This document shows, piece by piece, positions 15,756 to 24,057 of a stretch of 36,605 nucleotides of DNA (position 1 is its first letter; each line of letters starts with the position of its first letter). A program made the position numbers and the translations under genes. The stretch lies in assembly GCA_025929585.1 (NCBI GenBank), contig JAICPY010000035.1, positions 1 to 36,605 on the forward strand, in the 5' to 3' direction. Source of the stretch: Steroidobacter sp. GTDB taxonomy: Bacteria; Pseudomonadota; Gammaproteobacteria; Steroidobacterales; Steroidobacteraceae. The notes under the pieces were generated by a model. It saw only the letters and a program-made list of their open reading frames with translations, searched no databases and was not told the DNA's origin.

Positions 15756-16388
15756 TCAACCAGCTGTTTCCACCGGCTGATCCTGCGCAGCCGGTGCATC
15801 AGTGCTGAAGTCGACGGCGGGCGGCCGAGAAATGACCGCTTCGTTTTCGACGGTGAAGTTCTGCTTCACGTCGTGGCCAAACATCTTCGCTGTGAGGTTC
15901 GTCGGGAATGATCGAACGGTAACATTGTAGTTTTGCACGGCGTCGATGTAGCGCTTGCGAGCGACAGCGATTCGATTCTCGGTGCCCTCGAGTTGCGCGC
16001 GCAGATCGTTGAATCCGGAAATCGACTTCAAATCCGGATAACGCTCGACCACCACCATTAATCGAGACAGCGCCGAGCTCAACTCTCCCTGAGCAGCCTG
16101 CCATTGCTGAAAGGCTTGCGGATTCTCGATCAGCTCAGGCGTGGCTTGGATGGAAGTTGCGCGGGAGCGCGCCTCGATGACGCTATCCAGAATGTCCTTC
16201 TCAGCCGCGACCGCGCCCCGGACGGTGTTCACGAGGTTCGGCACTAGATCCGCACGGCGCTGATACTGGTTTAGGACTTCGGACCAGGCAGATGTCACCT
16301 GCTCATCTTGCTGTTGCAAGGTGTTGTAACCGCAGCCGCCGATCAAAGCGCTGCACAACAAGATGACGAAAACGCGCAAAGCGTACAT
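15756..16388 (-). CDS. lemA: LemA family lipoprotein
   Basis: A 210-residue LemA protein: signal ending LIGGC (Cys19), then long helices with family motifs QQQDEQVTSAWSEVLNQYQR, RADLVPNLVNTVRG, and later YNVTVRSFPTNLTAKMFG. The LemA fold is a helical bundle on the periplasmic side; its function is unsettled. ATG 16388 has SD AAGGGAG about 7 bases upstream; the frame is open back to 16619 but that stretch crosses the repeat and hairpin and is not coding. First gene of the lemA-ygcG-TPM operon. Confidence 0.92.
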   Translation of the reverse strand: MYALRVFVILLCSALIGGCGYNTLQQQDEQVTSAWSEVLNQYQRRADLVPNLVNTVRGAVAAEKDILDSVIEARSRATSIQATPELIENPQAFQQWQAAQGELSSALSRLMVVVERYPDLKSISGFNDLRAQLEGTENRIAVARKRYIDAVQNYNVTVRSFPTNLTAKMFGHDVKQNFTVENEAVISRPPAVDFSTDAPAAQDQPVETAG

Positions 16389-16476
16389 GAATCGCTCCCT
16401 TCTATCGTTCTGGTCTGTTGAACATAACCCGCTGAATGGGGTTTGCGACAGTGGAATCAACCAGAAAGGGTCAGAG

Positions 16477-16499
16477 TTCCGCCGACGGAGTCGGCGGAA
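16477..16499. repeat. Perfect 9-bp hairpin upstream of lemA
   Basis: TTCCGCCGA (16477-16485) and TCGGCGGAA (16491-16499) around a 5-nt loop. No T-run on either side, so it is not a clear terminator. It directly adjoins the following word-repeat. Confidence 0.7.
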
Positions 16500-16501
16500 T
16501 C

Positions 16502-16641
16502 GGTGACAGGTGACGGGTGACGGGTGACGGGCAAGAAGTAAGTGGATGTACTCAGCTAAGGAAGTAACGAATGGTGCTCGAGAAGCACGCCCTTTCATCC
16601 ACTGCGTCCCACCCGTCACTCGTCACTCGCCACCCGTCACC
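16502..16641. repeat. Intergenic inverted word-repeat, GTGACGG family
   Basis: Left arm 16502-16531 (GGTGACAGGTGACGGGTGAC, GGGTGACGGG, then CAAGAAG). Right arm 16609-16641 (CACCCGTCACTCGTCACTCG, CCACCCGTCACCC). The loop is about 77 nt and starts GGGCAAGA, as in the copy at 23074. Confidence 0.82.
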
Positions 16642-16646
16642 CTTTC

Positions 16647-18707
16647 TCACCAAATCTTCACCCTCTCCTGCGGTGCGCGATACATCTTGTCGCCGGGTTT
16701 GACCCCGAAGGCTTTGTGGAATTCGTCGACGTTCGCCACGACAGCGTTGGTGCGGTACTCGCTCGGGCTGTGCGGATCGGTGAGCAGGCGCTTGCGAAGC
16801 TCGTCTTCGCGATACTTGCGCGCCCAGCCTTGTGCCCAGCCGATGAAGAAGCGTTGGTCCCCGGTGAATCCGTCGATGACGGGCGCTTCTTTACCCTTGA
16901 GAGATAACTTGTAGGCGCGATACGCCATCTGCAGCCCTGCAAGATCCGCGATGTTCTCTCCCATAGTGAGATCGCCATTGACGTTGATGCCGGGGATCGG
17001 GCTGAGCGCCGAATACTGCGCCCCGAGGAGCGCCGCGCGACGCGTGAATTCCTCATTATCCGCGGGCGCCCACCAATCGTTCAGATTGCCGTCTCCATCA
17101 TAGCGACGTCCTTGGTCATCGAACCCGTGGCTGATCTCGTGACCGATCACGCCGCCGATCGCGCCGTAATTGATTGCATCATCTGCAGCTACGTTGAAGA
17201 ACGGAGGTTGCAAGATGGCGGCGGGAAAGACGATCTCGTTCGCGGGTGGATAGTAGTAGGCATTGACCGTTTGCGGCGTCATCAGCCACTCGGTTTTGTC
17301 GATCGGCCCACCGAGCTTGGCGAGATCTCGATCGAACGTGACCGCCGCAGCACGCATGTCGTTTCCGACGAGATCGCCGCGCCGAACTTCCAATGCGGAC
17401 CAATCACGCCACTTGTCGGGATAGCCGATTTTGGTCGTGAACCGCGCCAATTTCGCATGCGCCTTCTGCTTCGTTTCAGGTGTCATCCATTCCAGATCAT
17501 CGATCCCTTCGGAATACGCAGCTTTCAAATTCCCGACGAGTGCGTCCATGCGCTCCTTCGCATCGGAGCTGAAATGACGCTCCACATACACCTTGCCGAC
17601 CAGCTCGCCGATGGCGTTCTCCACAGTTTCCACACCGCGCTTCCACCGCGGCTTGATGGTCTCGACGCCTGAGACGGTGCGATCGTTGAAGTCGAAGTGC
17701 AGGTTCACGAATGCCGAGGAGAGATCCGGGGCATATGTGTTGAGCAGGCGGAAGCGGAAATATTCACGCCAGCTGTCCACTGGAGTTTGCGCGATGACTT
17801 TATCCAACGCCTCGAAATAGCTCGGCTGCGTCACCACGATGGCCTGCATTTTTGCGGCCGGAACCTGCGCGCCGGCGAGAAACGCCGTCCAATCGAATGA
17901 AGGCATCAGCTTGGCAAGCGCCGGCATGTCGTATCGATTGTAGGTTTTCTGCGCATCGCGATTTTCAACGCGAGTCCAATGCGCTTTCGCCAGGCTCAGC
18001 TCGATGTCGTAAATGCGCTTTGCGGCCTGCTCGGCGTTCGGCGTACCCGCCAAGGCAAGCATGTCTTTGACGTACACCTGGTACTTGGCGCGGATGCTCT
18101 TCAATCGCTCATCGTCGGAGAGGTAGTAATCTCGATCCGGCATACCCAACCCGCTTTGGTACAGCGTGCTGATGTACTGAGTGGAGTTTTTCTCATCGAT
18201 TGCGACGAAGAACGCGAACGGATGATTGACGAACTGTCGCTGCGCTCGCCCGATATGCTCGGCGACCTCCTTCTTCGTGGCGAGTGCATCGATACGGGCC
18301 AGCTCGGACTGCAGCGGCTGCAATCCCGCCGCCTCGATACTGGCTTCATCCATGAAGCTCGCGTAGAAGTCGCCCACTTTTTGGGTTTCCGAGCCCTTCG
18401 GTGCATTCGCCGTCGCGGACTCGTCCAAGATCTGGCGCAAGTTGTGCTCCGCACCTTCTTGCAACAGCGTGAATGCGCCGTAGTTCGAACGATCCGATGG
18501 AATCGGCGTCACTGCCAGCCACTGACCGTTCACGAAGCGATAGAAGTCGTCCTGCGGCCGAACGCTTCGATCGAAGTTCTGCAGGAATAGGCCCGATTGC
18601 TGCGGCTGCGCGGCCGCGGCAGGCGCCTCCTGGGAAGACGGCCCACCGGCACAGCCGGCGAGAACACATAGTGGAATCAGGGCAGTAAACGAAACTGGAT
18701 TTTTCAT
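16647..18707 (-). CDS. M13 family metallopeptidase (neprilysin/PepO-like) lipoprotein
   Basis: A 686-residue zinc endopeptidase of family M13. Lipoprotein signal with VLAGC (Cys19), then the family N-terminal region DFYRFVNGQWL, and the catalytic domain with NAYYYPPANEIVFPAAILQP, the zinc site HEISH (523-527, catalytic E524) followed by GFDDQGRRYD, and GENIADLAG (583-591) with the third ligand E584. The C-terminal QERVKIW matches the conserved M13 ending (usually ...W). ATG 18707 places the signal peptide correctly; no Shine-Dalgarno sequence is seen. It probably degrades peptides in the periplasm or from the outer membrane; the substrate is unknown. Confidence 0.94.
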   Translation of the reverse strand: MKNPVSFTALIPLCVLAGCAGGPSSQEAPAAAAQPQQSGLFLQNFDRSVRPQDDFYRFVNGQWLAVTPIPSDRSNYGAFTLLQEGAEHNLRQILDESATANAPKGSETQKVGDFYASFMDEASIEAAGLQPLQSELARIDALATKKEVAEHIGRAQRQFVNHPFAFFVAIDEKNSTQYISTLYQSGLGMPDRDYYLSDDERLKSIRAKYQVYVKDMLALAGTPNAEQAAKRIYDIELSLAKAHWTRVENRDAQKTYNRYDMPALAKLMPSFDWTAFLAGAQVPAAKMQAIVVTQPSYFEALDKVIAQTPVDSWREYFRFRLLNTYAPDLSSAFVNLHFDFNDRTVSGVETIKPRWKRGVETVENAIGELVGKVYVERHFSSDAKERMDALVGNLKAAYSEGIDDLEWMTPETKQKAHAKLARFTTKIGYPDKWRDWSALEVRRGDLVGNDMRAAAVTFDRDLAKLGGPIDKTEWLMTPQTVNAYYYPPANEIVFPAAILQPPFFNVAADDAINYGAIGGVIGHEISHGFDDQGRRYDGDGNLNDWWAPADNEEFTRRAALLGAQYSALSPIPGINVNGDLTMGENIADLAGLQMAYRAYKLSLKGKEAPVIDGFTGDQRFFIGWAQGWARKYREDELRKRLLTDPHSPSEYRTNAVVANVDEFHKAFGVKPGDKMYRAPQERVKIW

Positions 18708-19020
18708 AGCGAGATAGGTAACCGAATTTGCGGTAGACCGCTGATGGGAGCGAAGTATCGACCTAGAAATCCACCAGACGCAATTGCGGACGCGCGCTCG
18801 CAGCGCGATCGGACAGCACCGGACACCAGCGGACAGGGATGTATGCAGGAAGACAGGCGCCTTGGCGGGGAGTTCCCGCCGGAGCGGTGACGGGGTGACG
18901 GGGTGACGAAGTCGGAAGCCGGAGCGAGCGAAAGTGCGGATTGCATGTGCACGCATGCTCTGACGTCGTCACTTCGTCACCCGTCACCCGTCACGGCGCG
19001 CGCCGCGCGCTCCCCGCAGG
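18708..19020. other. Intergenic region upstream of the M13 gene
   Basis: No gene seen. It holds a CGGGGAGTTCCCG-type palindrome near 18867-18878 and the GTGACGG inverted repeat. The M13 promoter is presumably between 18720 and 18880 on the minus strand but I could not fix it. Confidence 0.4.
18886..18994. repeat. Intergenic inverted word-repeat, GTGACGG family
   Basis: Left arm 18886-18915 (GGTGACGGGGTGACGGGGTG, ACGAAGTCGG). Right arm 18959-18994 (TCTGACGTCGTCACTTCGTC, ACCCGTCACCCGTCAC). TCTGAC at 18959-18964; GTCGGA is the near-match on the left arm. The loop is about 43 nt. Confidence 0.85.
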
Positions 19021-19021
19021 C

Positions 19022-19050
19022 AAAAAAAACCCCGAGCTCTTAACTCGGGG
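19022..19050 (-). terminator. Rho-independent terminator of the small minus-strand gene
   Basis: On the minus strand: stem CCCCGAG/CTCGGGG (19044-19050 with 19030-19036), 7-nt loop, followed by eight T residues (plus-strand A-run 19022-19029). It is 62 bp downstream of the stop at 19113 and is a textbook terminator, which supports the small gene being expressed. Confidence 0.9.
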
Positions 19051-19112
19051 CAGAGAAGCGGACTTTCTGAAGGGTAGTAAAGCCCGCTAGGGGATCGAGA
19101 CAAAAGCGCCGA

Positions 19113-19307
19113 TCAATGCAATCGTGACCATTGAAGGACCTTGATATCCTTCGACTCGCATTCAAAATTCTTGGCTAGGACCGAGGCAGCTTCTTTCAAA
19201 TCGCCGCGATTGAGCACGCGGCTGACTTCTACGACGCCACGGAATTCGCTCATACCCTTGGGTGAGCGTTCCTGCAGAAGAAAGTGTGTGTAGTACTTGA
19301 TGCTCAT
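19113..19307 (-). CDS. Small uncharacterised protein with its own terminator
   Basis: A 64-residue protein from ATG 19307 (MSIKYYTHFLLQERSPKG...), with a charged central part and the ending IKVLQWSRLH. The frame extends upstream to ATG 19403 (96 residues), but that would leave only 26 bp to the divergent greB start and no room for promoters, so the shorter form is preferred. Neither start has a strong Shine-Dalgarno sequence. I do not recognise a family. The downstream terminator, rather than homology, is the main reason to call it. Confidence 0.55.
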   Translation of the reverse strand: MSIKYYTHFLLQERSPKGMSEFRGVVEVSRVLNRGDLKEAASVLAKNFECESKDIKVLQWSRLH

Positions 19308-19429
19308 GGAGCGTGAGATTAGTAGTGGCCCACTGTATGGACCGTGAAAGACTCCACATTTCTTCGGCGTTTTACCGTTATCAGGCGATGTCTTAGACGC
19401 CATTAGCAAACCGGATCACACCTTCGCAC

Positions 19430-19948
19430 GTGCGCTACCGACCACCCCAGCCGAAAGGTTCGAAATTTATTACACCCGAGGGAGCCAAAAGGCTTAAGGA
19501 CGAGCTCGATCACTTGTGGCGCGTATTGCGCCCGCAAGTGACGCAGGCCGTCCAAGAAGCAGCCGCGCAAGGCGACCGCTCGGAGAACGCCGAATACATT
19601 TACGGCAAGAGGCAACTGCGCGAAATAGATCGACGCGTACGTTTTCTTCGACAACGACTGGATGGAATGGTCGTGGTCGACCAGCCGCCCTCGGACCCAA
19701 GACGTGTATTTTTCGGAGCCTGGGTCACTGTCGAAGACGACAACGGCGATGAAGTCGAGTACCGCATCGTCGGTCCCGATGAATTCGACGCCGCGCCTCG
19801 CTACATCAGCATGGACTCGCCTCTCGGCCGCGCCCTCCTGCGCAAAGGCATCGACGATGAGGTGAAAGTCGAAGTACCAGGAGGCACGAAGATGTATGTG
19901 GTCGTGGACGTGAGATATGGAGGAGGAAGTGAAGGGGATAGGGGATAG
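19430..19948 (+). CDS. greB: Transcription elongation factor GreB
   Basis: A 172-residue Gre factor that rescues backtracked RNA polymerase by stimulating transcript cleavage. The coiled-coil N-terminal domain (about 12-80) carries FITPEGAKRLKDELDHLWR, GDRSENAEYIYGKRQLREID and RRVRFLRQRLDG, with the acidic tip residues D-x-x-x-E in the GDRSENAEY loop. The C-terminal domain has VFFGAWVTVEDDNGDEVEYR and YISMDSPLGRALLRK. These distinguish GreB from GreA. GTG 19430 is the only start that keeps the N-terminus whole. The last residues (SEGDRG) are encoded by the GGGGATAG repeat, and the TAG stop is a repeat word. Confidence 0.94.
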   Translation: MRYRPPQPKGSKFITPEGAKRLKDELDHLWRVLRPQVTQAVQEAAAQGDRSENAEYIYGKRQLREIDRRVRFLRQRLDGMVVVDQPPSDPRRVFFGAWVTVEDDNGDEVEYRIVGPDEFDAAPRYISMDSPLGRALLRKGIDDEVKVEVPGGTKMYVVVDVRYGGGSEGDRG

Positions 19949-20088
19949 TCAGTCGCGGGAGAATTCAACCGTAGAACGTTCCGGCTCTTTATTCTGACTA
20001 TCCCCTATCCGCCATCCGCTTCTCTCCGCGTTCCCGCTCTTATTCTTACGATCCCCTATCCCCTATCCCCTATCCCCTATCGCCTTCC
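19932..20088. repeat. Intergenic inverted word-repeat, GATAGGGG family, between convergent genes
   Basis: Left arm 19932-19952 overlaps the greB end (GAAGGGGATAGGGGATAGTC). The right arm has two parts: 19993-20022 (TCTGACTATCCCCTATCCGC, CATCCGCTTC) and 20049-20088 with CCCCTAT four times in perfect 7-bp register. TCTGAC at 19993-19998. On the minus strand the second part reads GGGGATA four times just after the stop of the next gene. Confidence 0.85.
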
Positions 20089-20091
20089 CTC

Positions 20092-20652
20092 CTACAACCC
20101 AAACAAACCGAACAACCTCCTCACCGAGCTTCCTGCGCGCTCGAGGTCTCGTCTGCGCCGCTGGTGCATCCGGTTGATGAGGATTTCGCGACGTCGATGG
20201 AGCGCTTTGTCGCGGGCAGCGGCATCTGGTTTGCTGTGCTTACCATCGTAAGATGTTCGAAAGCGCACGAAATCACGGTATGCAGCCAGATCGTGCTGTA
20301 GATCGCGGCTCATGAGCTCGATCATGATGGCCTGGTCCAGATTACTAACAGGCGTGTCGCTCTGATTGGGCACGCTGAAGCACGCCAGTGCATTCAACGT
20401 TCGCTGTTTGTCTTCTGCACTGAGCTCCCACTGCGCATCCTCGAGCATCTCGATCATGGCGCTCAGGTGCGAATAACGCTCCTTCACGAACTCCGCACCT
20501 TGCGCTTGCGTACCGCGTTCCAATACTGCGCGCGCAGCCGCGACAATTGCGTCCACAGGCTGAGTGCGGGCGATTGCCTGCGTCTGCTGCGCCACTTCCT
20601 CGAAGTGGCGCAAATCTCCATCGGCTAAATTGAAGCTGAGGCGTAGGGGCAT
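20092..20652 (-). CDS. Uncharacterised helical, basic C-terminus protein
   Basis: A 186-residue protein I cannot assign to a family. It has an acidic-to-neutral, mostly helical N-terminal two thirds and a strongly basic C-terminus (KALHRRREILINRMHQRRRR near 145-165, then RLFGLFGL), which could bind nucleic acid. No signal peptide or membrane segment. Codon use resembles the neighbours. ATG 20652 directly follows a C-rich repeat arm read on the minus strand and has no Shine-Dalgarno sequence. It lies downstream of homospermidine synthase, separated by a repeat. Confidence 0.75.
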   Translation of the reverse strand: MPLRLSFNLADGDLRHFEEVAQQTQAIARTQPVDAIVAAARAVLERGTQAQGAEFVKERYSHLSAMIEMLEDAQWELSAEDKQRTLNALACFSVPNQSDTPVSNLDQAIMIELMSRDLQHDLAAYRDFVRFRTSYDGKHSKPDAAARDKALHRRREILINRMHQRRRRDLERAGSSVRRLFGLFGL

Positions 20653-20660
20653 TAAGAAGC

Positions 20661-20798
20661 GAAGGCGATAGGGGATAGCGGATAGGGGATATTAAGAATC
20701 GAGAGGAGACAGAAACACGACGCGCTCGGCAATCTGGACAAGTAGCTGCGCGATCTTGCCGTTTCCTTCTATCCCCTATCCCCTATCGCCTTCCCTCC
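20661..20798. repeat. Intergenic inverted word-repeat, GATAGGGG family
   Basis: Left arm 20661-20692 (GAAGGCGATAGGGGATAGCG, GATAGGGGATAT). Right arm 20767-20798 (TTCTATCCCCTATCCCCTAT, CGCCTTCCCTCC). The loop is about 74 nt and lacks TCTGAC. The outer ends GAAGGCGATA/TATCGCCTTC also pair. Confidence 0.85.
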
Positions 20799-20799
20799 T

Positions 20800-22215
20800 T
20801 CAAACAATCACATTCTTGAACTGCCAGGGATCGTCCTTGTCGAGATCTTCGGGGAACAGCCGCTCTCGCTCGAACAGCGGCGTCCAGCTCGAATACTCGC
20901 CGACGACAGGCCCAAGGTAGGGCATGCAAATTTCCAAGTTGCGGCGAAAGTCGATTTCATCGGGCTCGACGATACCCGCTTCGCGATTCTCCATCGCCCA
21001 GATCATGCCGGAGAGAACGGCGACGCACACTTGCAGACTTGTTGCTGTGTTGTGCGGCACCAAGTCGCGAGCCTCGTGGATCGAGAGCTGCGAGCCATAC
21101 CAATACGCGTTCTTCTGGTGACCGGCGAGTAAAACGCCAAGCTCGTCGATGCCGTCGATGATTTCCTGGTTGAGAATTCGCTTCGTTTCTTGCAGATGCC
21201 AATTATTGCCTGCGAATTCATGCACCGAGAGCACAGCGTCGTCGCACGGGTGGTAAGCATAGTGCACGGTTGGTCGATAAATCGCCTTACCGCCCTCGCG
21301 ATGGGTGAGGAAGTCGGAAATCGAGATCGATTCGCCGTGCGTGATCAAGAAGCCATGAAAGTGGCCGGCCTTCGGTGTCCAGGTGCGCACTTGCGTGCCG
21401 GCACCTGGCTGCATCAGATAAATTGCATTCTGACGTCCGAACTCGTGACGACGTCCTTGCGCAGGCAACTCCTTCTCGTGCGTGCCCCAACCGAGCTCCG
21501 CGGGCTGCGCGCCTTCGGAGACGAACCCGTCGACGGACCACGTATTCACGAACTCGTGCAAGCGCTTCGGAGTGTTCGCGATTTGCGTGTCACGTTCGGC
21601 GATATGAACGACCTTGACTCCCAGCTTGTGTGCGAGCGCAGCCCAATCTTCGCGCGTCGTCGGATTGCCCGCTTGCACGTTGGTATCGGACGCGATGTTC
21701 AGCAATGCTTGCTTGACCATGTGCGACACCAGGCCGGGATTCGCACCGTGCGTAATCACCGCGGTTGGGCCGCGTTTGAGTTTGTTGCGCAACTCGAGCG
21801 CCTGCTCACGCAATGCGTAGTTCGTGCGGTGCGAAGGCGATAGCGAGGGATCCGTATAACCACCGGGCCACGGCTCGATGCACGTATCCAGATAGAGCGC
21901 GCCTTCCTCATGCGCGAGCTCGACCAGCGCCAAGCTCGAGACATCGACTGACAGATTCAGCAAGAAATCGCCTTGCTTCAGCAGTGGTTTGAGAACCTGG
22001 CGAAAGTTCTCGCGCGTGAGCGGGTTCACGATGAATTTGACGCCGTATTCTGCAGCTTCCTGCAAGCCAGCATTGTCTGCCGTGATGATCGTGATCCGAT
22101 CCGGCGTGATTCCAATATGACGAAAGATCAGCGGCAAAACTCCCTGCCCAATACTGCCGCAGCCGATCATGACAATGCGGCCGGAAAACTGAACGTGAAC
22201 AGGATGATCAGACAT
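20800..22215 (-). CDS. hss: Homospermidine synthase
   Basis: A 471-residue NAD-dependent enzyme of the saccharopine-dehydrogenase-like superfamily that makes sym-homospermidine from putrescine. The Rossmann motif GRIVMIGCGSIGQGVLPL (12-29) and the family segments LYLDTCIEPWPGGYTD, ITHGANPGLVSHMVKQALL, GWGTHEKELP and VHYAYHPCDDAVLS are all present. Length is typical of bacterial HSS. ATG 22215 lacks a Shine-Dalgarno sequence. With speA 2 kb away, it suggests arginine to agmatine to putrescine to homospermidine, though the agmatine-to-putrescine enzymes are not in this window. Confidence 0.93.
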   Translation of the reverse strand: MSDHPVHVQFSGRIVMIGCGSIGQGVLPLIFRHIGITPDRITIITADNAGLQEAAEYGVKFIVNPLTRENFRQVLKPLLKQGDFLLNLSVDVSSLALVELAHEEGALYLDTCIEPWPGGYTDPSLSPSHRTNYALREQALELRNKLKRGPTAVITHGANPGLVSHMVKQALLNIASDTNVQAGNPTTREDWAALAHKLGVKVVHIAERDTQIANTPKRLHEFVNTWSVDGFVSEGAQPAELGWGTHEKELPAQGRRHEFGRQNAIYLMQPGAGTQVRTWTPKAGHFHGFLITHGESISISDFLTHREGGKAIYRPTVHYAYHPCDDAVLSVHEFAGNNWHLQETKRILNQEIIDGIDELGVLLAGHQKNAYWYGSQLSIHEARDLVPHNTATSLQVCVAVLSGMIWAMENREAGIVEPDEIDFRRNLEICMPYLGPVVGEYSSWTPLFERERLFPEDLDKDDPWQFKNVIV

Positions 22216-22304
22216 GATGGAGAAAACTCGACTAAGTCAGAAATGGAGATTGGAGTTTACTGTCGTAGGCGCGTGAGCGACAGGGGACCGCTGTATGGAT
22301 TGCG

Positions 22305-22390
22305 TAGTCCGCGGTCCGCAGTCCGTAGCCGGAATCAGGCACAATCTCCGTCTCGCTGGCTGCAGACTGCGGACTGCTGGCCACGGACTT
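22305..22390. repeat. Intergenic inverted word-repeat, AGTCCGCAGTCCG family
   Basis: Left arm 22305-22329 (AGTCCGCGGTCCGCAGTCCG, TAGCC). Right arm 22362-22390 (GCAGACTGCGGACTGCTGGC, CACGGACTT), followed by AATCTCC as at 14377-14383. The loop is about 32 nt. Confidence 0.78.
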
Positions 22391-22397
22391 AATCTCC

Positions 22398-23060
22398 TCA
22401 CTCCCTCCAATGCGGCGGGTACGTCTTCTCGTAGCCTGGAATTTGCTCCACGCGCTTGAGCCACGCGGCAATCGCAGGGAAGTTCGCCTCTAGAGGTAGC
22501 AGGCGGCTGCGCAATTCTTGTGCTTCGCGCCGCTCGAGCGCGCGCAGCAACATTTGTATACCTGGGAACACGACGATATCCGCGGCGGAAAGATTTTCAC
22601 CGACGAGCCACGCCGAAGAGCTCAAACGTTTCTCGATGGTGCGTGCTTCGGCGAGCATGTGGCTCATCGCGCGTTCGATTTCTTCCATGTGGCCATCGAC
22701 GCCCTGAAATAGAATTGCGTAGATGAGTTTCTGGATGTGATCCTCCGCGTACCACTCGTATTCGCAGATGACACGATTGATCGTTCCGGTTTCTTCCGCA
22801 GAGCCGCCAAACAAGGGATGCTGCGGATACTTGCGATCCAGATACTGGAGAATCGCCAGCGATTCGAAGCACACGTATTCGCCGTCCTTGAGCACAGGAA
22901 CGCGGCCGCGCGGATTCATGCTCAGCATCTGAGCCGACTTGTGCTCCTGCTTAGCAAACTGTACTTGATGCGAAACATACGGCAGTTGTTTGTATTCGAG
23001 CGCGAGCAATGCTCGCCACGAATACGGACTACCGCTACCCCACCAGAGATCGAGTGACAT
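22398..23060 (-). CDS. Glutathione S-transferase family protein
   Basis: A 220-residue GST with the two-domain architecture: thioredoxin-like N-terminus (SPYSWRALLALEYKQLPY, with a Ser near the expected active-site position, then NPRGRVPVLKDGEYVCFESL with the cis-Pro and the Glu-Ser pair that binds glutathione) and an all-helical C-terminus containing LVGENLSAADIVVFPGIQ. Substrate is not predictable; roles in detoxification or in aromatic or haloacid metabolism are possible. ATG 23060 follows the minus-strand reading of the GTGACGAG arm (GTCACC), without a Shine-Dalgarno sequence. Confidence 0.92.
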   Translation of the reverse strand: MSLDLWWGSGSPYSWRALLALEYKQLPYVSHQVQFAKQEHKSAQMLSMNPRGRVPVLKDGEYVCFESLAILQYLDRKYPQHPLFGGSAEETGTINRVICEYEWYAEDHIQKLIYAILFQGVDGHMEEIERAMSHMLAEARTIEKRLSSSAWLVGENLSAADIVVFPGIQMLLRALERREAQELRSRLLPLEANFPAIAAWLKRVEQIPGYEKTYPPHWRE

Positions 23061-23073
23061 GGTCTGATTGTAA

Positions 23074-23199
23074 GGTGACGAGTGACGAGTGACGAGTGAC
23101 GGGCAAGAGATAGCGACAAAGTGCCACCTCTACAGCCTACACTTTACACTTCACACGCTCCGTCTGACTCGTCACCGGTCACCCCTCACTCCTCACCCC
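23074..23199. repeat. Composite intergenic repeat: GTGACGAG unit with nested GTGTAG-family right arm
   Basis: Left arm 23074-23105 has four GTGACGAG/GTGACGGG words; right arm 23163-23199 begins with TCTGAC (23163-23168) and continues CTCGTCACCGGTCACCCC. Inside the loop, 23126-23157 reads like a right arm of a different family (CCTCTACAGCCTACACTTTA, CACTTCACAC) with no matching left arm. The junction therefore appears to be a mosaic of two families. Confidence 0.75.
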
Positions 23200-23208
23200 T
23201 AAAAAGCC

Positions 23209-24057
23209 ATGTATTCCACCCTGATCAGTGCGGACGAATTCGCCCAGCATCTAACCGACCCAGACTTCCTGCCCATCGACTGCCGGTTCGATCTTGCGAA
23301 CCCCACAGCGGGCGAAGAAGCTTATCGACTCGAACACGTTCCCGGAGCGGTGTACGCGCATTTGGATCGGGATCTTTCAGCACCGATCACCGCAACTTCC
23401 GGCCGTCATCCGCTGCCGGATCCGGATCGATTCGCAGACACATTGTCGCGCTGGGGAATTACATCCATGACACAGGTAATCGCCTACGACGCCGACAACA
23501 GCGCGCACGCGGCACGCTTGTGGTGGATGCTGCGCTGGATGGGACATCGGAAGGTCGCAGTGCTCGACGGTGGTCTGAAAGCATGGAAGCAGGCAGGACT
23601 CCCGCTGACTGCCGAGATTCCCCGTCGCTCGGCATCGAAGTTCGAAGCGAACCCCGACAGACACATGTGGCTGGATGCAGATCAGCTCACCTCGAAACTC
23701 GCCGATGGATGGCGGCTGTTGGATGCGCGAGCATCGGAGAGATTCGCGGGCAAGGTCGAACCGATCGATGCAGTGGCTGGACACGTTCCCGGCGCCGTGA
23801 ATCATCCTCTGTCGAGTAATCTCGATACCAACGCGCGTTTTCTGTCGGCGGATGAGCTGCGAAGAAGATACGAAGCTTCGCAGGGCGGAGTCGATGACGC
23901 GCGCACCGTCGCAATGTGCGGTTCCGGCGTCACCGCCTGTCATCTGCTTCTGGCGATGGAAATAGCAGGCAAGAGCGGCGCCCGACTGTATGCGGGCTCG
24001 TGGAGTGAATGGATCAGGGATCCGGCAAGACCGAAGGCGATAGGCGATAGCGGATAG
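23209..24057 (+). CDS. sseA: Thiosulfate/3-mercaptopyruvate sulfurtransferase (two rhodanese domains)
   Basis: A 282-residue tandem-rhodanese enzyme that transfers sulfane sulfur. The N-terminal domain lacks the catalytic Cys (YDADNSAHAARLWW, 93-106), as is normal; the C-terminal domain has MCGSGVTACH (236-245) with catalytic Cys237. The CGSGVT loop fits 3-mercaptopyruvate sulfurtransferases at least as well as thiosulfate enzymes, so the donor is uncertain. ATG 23209 follows a C-rich arm and AAAAAGCC; no clear Shine-Dalgarno sequence. The final residues (KAIGDSG) are encoded by GATAGGCGATAGCGGATAG repeat words and the TAG stop lies within them. Confidence 0.92.
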   Translation: MYSTLISADEFAQHLTDPDFLPIDCRFDLANPTAGEEAYRLEHVPGAVYAHLDRDLSAPITATSGRHPLPDPDRFADTLSRWGITSMTQVIAYDADNSAHAARLWWMLRWMGHRKVAVLDGGLKAWKQAGLPLTAEIPRRSASKFEANPDRHMWLDADQLTSKLADGWRLLDARASERFAGKVEPIDAVAGHVPGAVNHPLSSNLDTNARFLSADELRRRYEASQGGVDDARTVAMCGSGVTACHLLLAMEIAGKSGARLYAGSWSEWIRDPARPKAIGDSG

